Shown in pieces: positions 53,951 to 64,000 of a stretch of DNA of 64,000 bases. Within the stretch, counting starts at the first letter, position 1. The number at the start of each line of letters is the position of its first letter. Source of the stretch: Chrysomallon squamiferum (Eukaryota; Mollusca; Gastropoda; Neomphalida; Peltospiridae); the NCBI GenBank assembly GCA_012295275.1, contig CM022679.1, forward strand, positions 15,219,842 through 15,283,841, in the 5' to 3' direction. A model generated the notes under the pieces. The model saw only the letters and a program-made list of their open reading frames with translations. It ran no database searches and had not been told where the DNA came from. The position numbers were made by a program, and so were the translations under genes.

Positions 53951-55099
53951 TTCTTTAGTGTAATCCTAACTTGAAATGTCTGATATTTTGTTAGCCAGTA
54001 GCTGGTGATGGAAAGTTAATGTGGTCTACTGTGTCAGTCAGAAGTCCTACACTAACAGAAAAAAAAGAATTTTTGTTTGTTATAGTTTGTGTTCCAGACG
54101 TCTACAAGTAACAGATTAAATCTGAGGCCTATAACACTATTCATACAAACCTGAAAATGTGAAGTTTATTAAAAAATCAATTTCCAAAATACTCTATTAA
54201 TTCTCATTGATTCAGTATCAATCCCTGTAATCTGCTACATTATAGAAATCATTAAGAGATACTTGAGTTATATATATATATATATATATAACTTTTGAAA
54301 TGAAAAACAAGAAAGATTAAAGAACATGAAAAGGAAGCAACCGATTTATTTTCAAAACAAAAATAATTTCAAACACTCACTCCACTGTGCTACTCTGGCG
54401 TCACACGATACAATATACTTACAGTATGGCACGTAAATGTGAAATGACAGGAACACATTTACAGAATTAACCTTTATATATATCAACTGCCACTACTACT
54501 ACTTAACACTATATACAATTTCCTTACAGTAAATGTTACTATAATATATACAGCATATACTTACTCCTTATCCATAATCACAACATCTTCACTAATAACA
54601 GATAAATAAGTAAACAAGTAAAAAATACTAATTAATTATTAAAATTCAGCAACTGACTGTCATGGCCATTGTAATAACAATAATTATTTAACAAACTTAA
54701 AGCTCAAATGTTTGGAAAGCAGTGAAATGACCATGCAAATTTATGGGTGTTTTCTTAAGCGTTTGAAGGACACCAATACAATATCAACAAAAACAAAATT
54801 AAAAAACCCCCCAAAACTCATGCATTAATGGCTTTTTGTCTCGGTGAAACCCCCAACTCTTTCAAAAAACTAAACAAAAACGCTCCCCCCCCAAAAAACA
54901 TGCATAATTATAAGTAGATAAATAATATAAATAAAGAAATAAAAATGTTTAAAATCTTTCTAAAATGCACTATTTAATTAGAAACAAAACAGAACAAGCA
55001 AGCAGTTAAAGAGTTGATTACATTTTAATAAATTAGCAACAACAAGTGACATGGAATGTTAATGACAAACATACATCAAATCCAGTCCATAATAAAAAC

Positions 55100-55770
55100 A
55101 TGAGAAATCATGCATTATACAACTCTGAATTAAAAACAAACAATATATACACAGCCATTTAATCTTGAATTACAAAGAAAAATGATATATGCACAGCCAT
55201 TTAATTTGCTATTGAATGGTAAGCAATACATGCATGGCATTTTAACTGATGTTTGAGTCATAAACAAATACATCATGATATTACAACTGATGTTTGAGTC
55301 ATAAACAAATACATCATGATATTACAACTGATGTTTGAGTCATAAACAAATACATCATGATATTATAACTGATGTTTGAGTCATAAACAATATATGCATG
55401 GCATTTTAACTGATGTTTGAAAAATAAACAGCCAAATAACTCATTTTGCTAAAATTATGATCATTTACTTGAACTGCAGAATTATAAACAGTACATGCAC
55501 TGCTATTTAAGACATGCTTGAATTACATACAGTACATACAAGACATTTAACTGTTGTTTGAATTAGAAAAGTAAATATATGACGATTTAACCCATGTGTT
55601 TACATTGTGTGTGTGTGTGTGTAGATAGATAAGATATAATCATGTTCTGATTATAATGCATTGCTGTTTAATTTGTATATTTGAATTATATATAATACAT
55701 ACATGACTGTTTAACTCAATTAGCCTGAATTATGAACAATATCTAAATGCATGGCAATGTAATGTTGCCC
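55100..55770 (+). repeat. Minisatellite: 41-bp core inside an older degenerate array
   Basis: Units beginning AACTGATGTTTGAGTC start at 55244, 55285, 55326, 55367 and 55408, an exact 41-bp period. Both flanks contain diverged versions with the same grammar: CATTTAA, then TGAATTA, then ACA(A/G)TACATGCA, for example near 55155, 55490, 55540 and 55730. The young core therefore sits within an older array of about 40-50-bp units. No coding potential is seen. Confidence 0.85.
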
Positions 55771-55971
55771 TACCCTGATAAATAAAATAAATGTAACTGT
55801 ATTGTATAGTGAGTTATAGACATAATAATGTATGAAATCTGTAACAGTTTTGTACATCACTGTTTAATTTATACTGCACCAATATAACATCTACACATCA
55901 AATCAGTTTAGGACTTGAAACTACATTAATATATCAACGTAACTTGCTTATCTCAAATTTTACTGTCAAAA

Positions 55972-55974
<3 letters not shown>

Positions 55975-56009
<35 letters not shown>
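55975..56009. repeat. (AAT)n microsatellite
   Basis: About eleven AAT units. Confidence 0.95.
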
Positions 56010-56679
56010 GCAGTAGTAATATCTCTGTTATTATATTTTATACACATCTATATTTTGTGAATAGCCTGCATAAAATTCTGCATTAAAACTAATTATAAAT
56101 TTACAAAAATATTTTTGACTAAAAGAAAGACACAAAATGGACCACTGGTTATACTTAAGAATGTGTTTTGTCTTGTATAAAAGCAATTACATTAACAGTA
56201 ACTTCAAAGTACAGTGTGATCTGTACAAATCACATTAGCAACTTACATTCACAACTAACTTGGAAAAGAACTCATAATACAGAAGATCACAGTTCAAAAT
56301 GTAATATGCTAAAAGTGAAGACTGTAGCACTTAAGTAAAGTAATAATATTTCTCATATACTGAAGATTAAAAGCTTCCAGTAAACTTTAAGACACAAAAT
56401 ATTACAAGTCTGTATTAAAAAAACTTAAAAACTTCTAGTAGGTAGCTCATTACATCTGTCACTACAGATAACATTCTCAGGTCTGTTTGCAGTTCTTTCT
56501 GGCTAAAATAATGATTTAAGTATTTCTGTATGGAGATAGACTATTTTATTTTTTACATAAATAATCTATATATAATTAAACCATATAGTTTGATTTACAT
56601 AAAAAATACCGAGCTTCTAACACACTGAAGAATTACTGATTGTCCTTAGATGAAAGATATTTTCTCAGCTACAAATTTA

Positions 56680-56722
<43 letters not shown>

Positions 56723-59269
56723 GAAATACAAAGAATAAGAATAACAAAATAATAATAAAAAACTAAATAAATGTTAAAATCCCTCAACAATAAGATCACA
56801 TTTGTATTAACCACATCATGGCAATTACATTAATAATAATAATGATGACAATGACAATGATGAAGATAATAATAAACATCATCATCATCATCATCATAAT
56901 ATGCATAGAGCTTTATGAGCAGTATGGTTTCTTTGGTACAGAAACACCATTTCCAAACACTAATGAGGAAAAGATACAACAAAAGTATCACAAAGCCACC
57001 ATTGCTAAATCAGTTGTGCAGAAAGTCAGAAACTTATAATATACAGTACAAAAAATACATCTCTCAGTATCAAAATTTCTATTAATAAAACAAAACACAC
57101 ACACACACACATACACAATAATAAATAAAAAAGAAAGTACAAAAAAGAGAAAAAATATAAGCAGAGCATTGACATTTATTCACATTACATTTTGTTTTTT
57201 TTAAATAATGCAAAAATATCAAATTTTTCTGACAAAAGAAAGTCATACATATATATTACCTTCCAGTGTTTTCAAGATTGTTACAATTATATTGTGATAA
57301 ATATCTATAAAGCCATGTCAACATACAAAGTCTGTTTTAATTTAAAACTCAAAAAGCAGTTTTACTGCTATCATATTCCTAACTTTAAACTGTAAAATGT
57401 TATTAGAGAAAACAATTCTAGCGCTCTGAGAATTAATGATTTTGCAGCAATTTTTATTGGTTTTGCTAACTTATGGACAACAGTACAGACTGCAAGAAAG
57501 TATGCGTACACATAATGCAAACAAGGATGCACTCATAGACATACACACAAAAGCACATGCATACTAATTCATCAATATTTAAACTGTTTACCAAACCAAA
57601 AAATATAATTAAAAACCCCACTGTTTTATGTTGCTGTTATATCATCCTGCCCAAATCTAATCTGTTATATAGCACCATGTGACTGTGCTGAGATATCAAG
57701 AATATTAATACACTGATCAATGTTTCTATTAACAGTAGTTTTCCACAGTTCTTGTTAACCCAGGATAACCTTTCTAGACAAGTCTTCATCTTCCTTTCCT
57801 TGACGAAATGACAACAAAAGTGTAAATTTTAAAATATTTTCAAGACACAACTGAAACCTCTGGATAAAACCTTTGTCCTAAAACAAAAAGATTAAATTGA
57901 GGGAATTGATCCTGCAACTGATCATGTTTAAGGTTAAATCTCTGACAATGATGAATACAGTGTGGATGGTGTGAAGTTCACATAAATACACAAAGCCAGT
58001 TACCAAGATGTTCATTCAGACTGTAACATTAACAGTGCCATTGTATCCTGTTGTACCTTATAAAATAAACAAATAATAATCTTTGAAGGATCACAGATAT
58101 TAAGTCAGTATGTCAGTTCCCTGTTTGGCAGTATACCTCTAATTTAAAAAAAAAAAAAATGTTTTTTTTTAAATTCACTATCATAAACCACCTTCTGGAA
58201 TTTTATTCAATAAGCTATAAACATTTCAAAAAAATGGCATCTCCAGGGTAATTAAAATTACACTTGTTATCTAAGGTTGCATAACCTGCCATAATTCAGA
58301 AAGCTATCGCTATTTAAATAAAAAGATAATTACCTAAACTTAACCCCAAGGATATATAAGGACATACTTAAGACAACCTTAATCCAGATAGATATCACTA
58401 TTTAATATCCAAAGTATTTAAGATTAAACTTTTATCTACAGCCTTAATTCAGCAAGATATAAGAATTTATAATCAAAAGCCTGTTTTCCTAATAATTTAA
58501 AGTTATGGATAAATACAATAAACAATTTCAAGGTGAATATTCTAAGGGCTATAACTCATGTAATAAATATCAAATGAATAATATGATTGTCAGATGACAT
58601 TTTTCATTAACAAAATACATGACTAGCTTAAACAACCATAAACAGATTTTAATCTTTTTACAGTTTTTAATGTAAGAAATAATAATAAATGTAATAATAA
58701 ATGTATGAACAGTTTTGCATTTACTACCACTATATTAAAAAAAAAAAAAATATATATATATATATATAATGAGTTGAAATAATATATAAAAAAATTATTT
58801 TCTTTTTCAGCATTTATGATGTCAGTCATATAAATCTTTTTATACATCACACATTTCTCTAACAACCTTCTTTATTTTTACAAATAATTTAATGTTATGT
58901 ACATATCTTTCTGAAGAAGATTTATTTATTTATTTATTTATTTTATTTTTGTATTTATGGAAACATTCAAAGCTTTATGCAAATAAATTCAACAGTCATT
59001 AATATAATGGTTCAGTGGGAAAATATGAGTGGTTAAATTAGTAACTTTTTCTAATAACTTTCATTTAAAAAGAAAAAAGAAAAATTCAATGGGAAAAGAA
59101 ATAGCACTCAAAAAAAAAAGAAAAAAAAAGAAGAAAAAATTCAAAATCCTGAAACAGCAGACAAAAAACCCCAACAATACACACACACACAAAAGAAATT
59201 AAAACACACGTACAGAAAAGGAATTCCTAACAGTCTAAACAGTGGGACTATGCTGATGATGATGTAAAT

Positions 59270-59301
<32 letters not shown>

Positions 59302-60591
59302 CACATGTATATACCATGGAATAATGACCTGGGCATTACTGTAAATGCCTGTATTATTTAATAAATAATTTATTTTTTTATATATTACGTAACATCATTT
59401 ATTAACTACAAAGTAAGTGGGAATGACTCTAATTAAAAGAACAAAACAACAACAACCCAGCAACATTTTGTGTATGTACATATATCTGTATGTTTGAGTG
59501 CTAAACGTACTAAATATAAAAAGCAGCAAAACAAAACCAACAATAAATTAATAATAATAATAATAATCAGCAATATTTCATTTCTTCAATATAACATTAT
59601 TATTTAACTTAACAATAAAACACTCACACACACTCTGCATGTACACCATGCTGAACGAATCCATCTTCTTATCATTATAATTATATCTATAATTATTTTA
59701 TGTATTCCACCACATTTTAAAATAAATGCAATTCATGTTTTAACTAGGAATAAACCAGAGCTAAACATTCCCACAAAAGCAGTTGAAAAAAACAAAATGA
59801 GGACAAATGCACACAAGTCTTGTTTGTCTGATATAATGGTGGCAGTCTAACTCTCAGTTACATACATAGATATATCCCTGTTAATGCTATTTTTGATGAG
59901 ATAGGTTAGTTACTTAAAAATTATTTTATTTAAGTTTACATGTTATCTCAATTCTTGTTCTTTAATATTAGAAGTTTAACAATATGTTTTTGCACTTTGA
60001 TTAAATATTTTTGTTATTTTTATTTAAATTTTTTTTTTTTTTTAATTGGTGCAGAATGAATACTATGAAATAAAATATTGCTATATTAAAATAAGTAATT
60101 TTTGAGATTATTCATTTTGATAAAAAAAAAAATAAAAAAAAAAAAAAAAATTCATTGAAAAGCATTTTTTTTTTAAAACTAAATATAATAAATCAATTTC
60201 TAAAAATGAAGTACTTATCTTTCTTTAAAGAGTATTCTGAGAAGCTGTATCTCAGTAAGAATAAATAGTATCTATATATATTTAAAATGTACTTTGACAA
60301 GGTATCTTAGAATAAGTATAATCTCTGTCTGTTTAAATAATATTTTGACAAATTATTTCTGAATAGATATTATCTATGTTTTAATATTTCACAGTAATTT
60401 TAAAATCATATTTTGAAGTATAAATATGATTAATAATTCCACAAATTCTAAAATGTAAATTAATTCCAAATTGTATGCTTTTAAATGTGCAAATTATGTC
60501 AATCTGTTTTACTAAATAACATATACATTTTAAATCGCATTTACATATATATGCTGAGCAGTGAAATATATTAACAATACAGACGAAACTG

Positions 60592-60705
60592 CTAGAAAAT
60601 GTAGCTGGATGTGGACTTATTAAGATCAGGGACTGCATCCTTGGACTGGCCTGGCTCCAAAATGGGGATCACCATATCATCCATGTTAGGCATAACAAAC
60701 ATCCG
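60592..60705 (-). CDS. TEX2: TEX2 terminal coding exon
   Basis: Starts after TTTTTCAG with RMFVMPNMDDMVIPIL and ends SSYIF with TAG at 60592-60594. The MPNMDD motif is typical of the TEX2 C-terminus; the remaining tail is lineage-specific. Confidence 0.88.
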   Translation of the reverse strand, partial: RMFVMPNMDDMVIPILEPGQSKDAVPDLNKSTSSYIF

Positions 60706-63700
60706 CTGAAAAATGAAAAAATAAATTTTAAACTTTAAAAAAGGTATTTTTGATAATCTTGATTCTTACATTTCCCAAATAGCAAAAAGGATAATCTCTT
60801 ATTTTAACAGAGTGTCATGAATTAAAGATGAGAACAAATCATAAAAATTAATATATCAGATTTTCTGGATTACTATGTTTCCCAAAACTGAAATGAAAAT
60901 CACTGTAATTTTAATATCTGGGATTATCTGGATGGTTATGTTGTTGAAATAACAGAAAGGATGGAATTGTCAATAAAACATTCATGAATTAAAATTGGTA
61001 TCATGCCATAAAATTGGTATCATGCAACACAACATGTTTGTATTCAAAAATAAATCCTAAAACTGATCCATATTCTTACATTTTAACAAACATTCTTGGA
61101 TAAAAAATATGTGCTGAGTAACATTTTTGAAACTGTATGGATATGTACTTTACTCAGGTAGCCCAAATGTTTAATATTTATTAATAAATATTCACAGATT
61201 AAAGATGAAAGCAGAACAATGTAAAATTTGTGAAATATTTGTTGTTATTAAAACCAAAATATATTATGAAAGCAATGGCCATGTTTTGTAACAAACAACT
61301 ATAACAGTTTACTCAACCTCCACCGACAGGATCTGATCCAAGAACCTGCACAAACTGTCAAGTTAACAAATTTTTAAAATTTATTGGCCCTGGATTAAAA
61401 CTCGTCTGCCAAATTTAAAGATGATTGGCCATTGTAATTATGAAACCCTGGTGTTGGGCACATTATTTATTTCCATATGATTTATAAACTGTTCAGTACA
61501 GTTTTAAAAAAAATATATTTAAAAACATATATGGCACTGATTGTTTTTGTAATACAGTTTTCATTTTGATTTTTATTCTTTTAATATACATTTTTCTTAA
61601 ACATTAGTAAATTAACAATGAGCAAAATTAAAACATAGGAATTAAAAAAGAACAATGAACTGCAACAAGAAATCTATTTGGATAAGTAATAATTATATGA
61701 TATTTTAGAAAGTTATTTCTATCGGATTGTAATGAAAGTTTTGTCCATTTTTTAAGACTGAAAACCATGTCCAACACAAAAACAGTTAACAAAGATATAT
61801 AACTTTCAGCAATAAAATCCATAATAAACACCATAAAAACTATTTTATTACTTAATTAAAGGCAGCAAGAAGCTGTTGTGCAAATGATTCATCAACAAAT
61901 GAAATATGAGTAAAGTGATGTAAAATGTGCACTGCAGACAATGGTTACCTGGAATTCCATGGACAGTTTTTTCTCAATCCACTCAGTGATGTGCGTGATT
62001 GTCACTTCTCTTTCACCTACTTTAGGTTTTGCCACAAGCCACAATCTAGGGTTTCCACGGAATCCATACCTGTAATAAAATGTGAATTTAAAGTGAAAAC
62101 TGACATATAATATTAACAATAACAACAACAACAACGATGATGATGAATGGTAATAATAAACAATGATAATCACCAAAAAAAAAAGAAAAAAAGTCATTCA
62201 TTTAGGAACCATGTGTCAACAATATTTTGCAAAATAAAATATTTCTGCTTTGAAAAAAATAATGTGATTATCATCCAGAGAATAGATAAAATTTCAATAT
62301 AATTATGTCTTCATTACTGTGCAGGTTAAAACATATAAATGTCTGTATGAACAGGCATCTGGGATTAAATCATGTAAATGACCAATAAATGAAATTACAG
62401 TGTAATTCTGTCAGGGGATATTAATAACAAATATTAATAAATCAATATTGTAGACTCAGTCTTATACTTTCATTTTATCTCATTAAAATATTGCAGGCAC
62501 AAGCTTTCTATGACAGCATTAACTAACAACCCGTGTGTATTTTCTAGTGACTGTTTAGTCTGTTTACTCCAAACTTTAATAACAACAGAGCATACAAATT
62601 ATCTTGACCCTTCAGACATCTTTTTGTATACATTTGCAATGATTAATTCAGTGTATATAATATTATTTTCATGTTTATGTACATGAAACAACTTGCTCTT
62701 AGGTTATATAACACAAATGATCCACTATGAAGGGGTGAGACACATACTGATAGTTAGTTTTCTAAAAAAATTCTTGCCAAAATTTACTCAGTCTATATTA
62801 TATTATTTTTATTTAAATTATTTTGTTTTAAATGTTTTTGTACTTGAAATAAACTATCCTAAGATTATACAATACAAATAAACAAACCACAGTCTGTCTG
62901 AAGGGAACTGATATATACTGAGAACTAGTTTTCTGACAAGATTCTTGACCTGAGAATGCAACAAATTTGTCATAAATTACTCAGTCAATTTTTTATTATT
63001 TATAATCATGTTACTGTACATGAAATAAACTATCCTAAGATTACACAACACAAACTGACCACAGTCTGTCTGAAGGGGGTGGGGGTATGTTGACAGCCAG
63101 TGTCCCAATGAGATTTTTGACCTCGACAGTGAGAATGAGTCGTGTGTTGGACACCTCTTGCATGGCCTTTTTGATGTACTTGTACTCCGCAGCTTTGTGG
63201 AAGTATTTGGACTGAGTCAGTTTATCCAGGTAATGCATGAACTTCTTGCTAGATGAACTTGTCGACCCACTGGAAAAAATAACAACAAAAAAGTTATTTC
63301 ACTTTTATTATTATAAACACTAGAATATAATTATAAAATGATATAAAAAATATCCATAAACACCTCCCCCAAGCCAAAAAATAAATAATTAAAATAAATC
63401 AATATTCAAATTACAGCAATCAAAAATTATTTGAAAAAAAATAAACTGCTTAGTGATTAACAGTTTTGTCAATTTCTCCAAATCTGTTATCTGTTGTGAA
63501 TTGATCGTAATTATTATTTTTGGTACTAAATAATAATGCTTTGAACATTTCTGAAAACTTTGCATTGGCTGTTAATTTATTGTGATTATTACTTTTAATA
63601 TTAAATAACAGTGTTTTGAAAATTTCGGCAAATCTGTCATCTGTTTGAATGTATCATAATTATTATTTTCAATACAAAATAATAATTTTTCGAACATTTT

Positions 63701-63939
63701 TAGAATTCTGTCATCTGCTTAAATGTATCATACTTATTATTTTCAGTAATAAATAACAGTGCTTTGGAAATTTCCAAAACTCTTCATCTGCTGTGAATTT
63801 TTCCTAATTATTATTTTCAGTAATAAATAACAGTGTTTTGGAAATTTCTAAAAACCTCTCTTCAGCTGTGGGTTGTTCTTCGTCCTCATCAGTTGAAGAT
63901 TCAGCGCTGTCTTCCTCATTGGAATCTGTCACTGCTGAC
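60592..63939 (-). CDS. TEX2: TEX2 (SMP-domain lipid-transfer protein), C-terminal exons, partial
   Basis: TEX2 is an ER-anchored SMP-domain protein that moves lipids at membrane contacts. Four minus-strand exons are present: 63939-63856, 63269-63060, 62069-61949 and 60705-60592 (529 nt, about 175 residues). Junction phases fit throughout. The product has an acidic Ser/Asp/Glu linker, then KKFMHYLDKLTQSKYFHKAA, VEVKNLIGTLAVNIPPPPSD joined to RLWYGFRGNPRLWLVAKP, then VGEREVTITHITEWIEKKL and EFQRMFVMPNMDDM. These match the last part of the SMP domain and the C-terminus of TEX2 as I know it, including the PPPPSDR, WIEKKL and MPNMDD signatures. The N-terminal part and transmembrane segments lie past 64 kb. 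It is convergent with TNRC6. Two of its introns contain tandem arrays that copy exon edges. Confidence 0.9.
60706..61948 (-). other. TEX2: TEX2 last intron
   Basis: GT-AG intron of 1243 bp. It contains a small direct duplication, AAAATTGGTATCATGC, near 60992-61025. No other feature is recognised. Confidence 0.6.
61949..62069 (-). CDS. TEX2: TEX2 exon, SMP end
   Basis: 121 bp between TATTACAG and CAG/GTAACC. It encodes YGFRGNPRLWLVAKPKVGER and ITEWIEKKLSMEFQ. Confidence 0.92.
62680..63120 (-). repeat. Tandem duplication of a TEX2 exon-intron junction (about 170 bp, three copies)
   Basis: The genuine junction, around 63024-63120, has shared phrases AAATAAACTATCCTAAGATT and CCACAGTCTGTCTGAAGGG. 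These recur at 62846-62960 (offset 172 bp) and, more worn, at 62685-62790. The copies carry a relic of the exon's 3' end, with stops in frame. Confidence 0.85.
63060..63269 (-). CDS. TEX2: TEX2 exon, SMP core
   Basis: 210 bp between TTTTCCAG and CTGTG/GTCAGT. It encodes FMHYLDKLTQSKYFHKAAEY through NIPPPPSDRL and two bases of a Trp codon completed by the next exon. Confidence 0.92.
63440..63880 (-). repeat. Six-copy 74-bp tandem array crossing a TEX2 5' splice site
   Basis: A CAGTGTTTTG-like anchor occurs at 63461, 63535, 63609, 63683, 63757 and 63831, each exactly 74 bp apart. The rightmost unit extends into the exon at 63856-63939. Intronic units contain a copy of the exon's last bases (CTCTTCA... 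on +). Confidence 0.9.
63856..63939 (-). CDS. TEX2: TEX2 exon, acidic linker
   Basis: 84 bp between TTTGCAG and a weak donor AG/GTTTTT. It encodes SNEEDSAESSTDEDEEQPTA, an acidic linker inside the SMP region. It leaves with AG, completed by T of the next exon. Its 3' edge is the last unit of a 74-bp tandem array. Confidence 0.75.
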
Positions 63940-64000
63940 CTGCAAATGAAAAAAAATCATTAATTACATTCTAATTTACTTCTAGAGTTTCAATAATTAC

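Larger units (their letters stand above)
53951..60591. other. Convergent intergenic space and probable TEX2 3' UTR
   Basis: No coding exon recognised. The region is CpG-poor and A-rich on the + strand, consistent with minus-strand transcription through a long TEX2 3' UTR. It contains a 41-bp minisatellite (55244-55430) in a wider degenerate array, (AT)n tracts at 54265, 56688 and 59278, (AAT)n at 55975-56009, CA tracts and A runs near 60121-60150. The TEX2 poly(A) site cannot be chosen because minus-strand AATAAA occurs many times. Confidence 0.45.

Noticed and set aside
61892-62197. 101-codon minus-strand frame as a whole gene
   Set aside because: Only 61949-62069 is coding (a TEX2 exon). 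The hydrophobic N-terminal part is translated intron.

Overview
This is a eukaryotic nuclear genomic window. It is very AT-rich, crowded with microsatellites, and has short coding exons split by GT-AG introns. Exon content and intron size fit a lophotrochozoan invertebrate, most likely a mollusc. A repeat near 11 kb resembles an interspersed repeat I associate with gastropods, but the species cannot be fixed from the sequence.

Layout. 1-11.2 kb is CpG-rich intergenic DNA full of long (GA)n, (CT)n, (ATT)n and (ATTT)n tracts. It holds one short intronless gene (3188-3735) that carries an apparent one-base frameshift in an A8 run. 11.3-35.1 kb is strongly CpG-poor, has no convincing long ORF, and is A-rich on the + strand. 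It looks like the body (introns or a very long 3' UTR) of an unidentified minus-strand transcription unit; one candidate coding exon lies at 18395-18615. 35.1-38.3 kb is CpG-rich again and looks like a divergent promoter region.

37.5-53.2 kb (+) is a complete GW182/TNRC6 gene, the miRNA-silencing scaffold that bridges Argonaute to PABP and deadenylases. I reconstruct 12 coding parts (41124-51569, 1506 codons) with a GW-rich Argonaute-binding region, UBA, Q-rich region, PAM2 and RRM. They are preceded by an unusual chain of tiny noncoding leader exons at 37.76-41.12 kb.

51.6-60.6 kb is the space between two genes meeting tail-to-tail. It contains the TNRC6 3' UTR, poly(A) tracts of up to 96 A, a duplicated segment carrying polyadenylation signals, and a 41-bp minisatellite inside an older degenerate array. 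60.6-63.94 kb (-) carries the last four exons of TEX2, an ER lipid-transfer protein with an SMP domain; its 5' part lies beyond the window. Two neighbouring TEX2 introns hold tandem arrays (period 74 bp and about 170 bp) that both run across an authentic 5' splice site, so exon edges were copied into the introns. I saw no tRNA, rRNA, CRISPR or intact transposase/reverse transcriptase gene.
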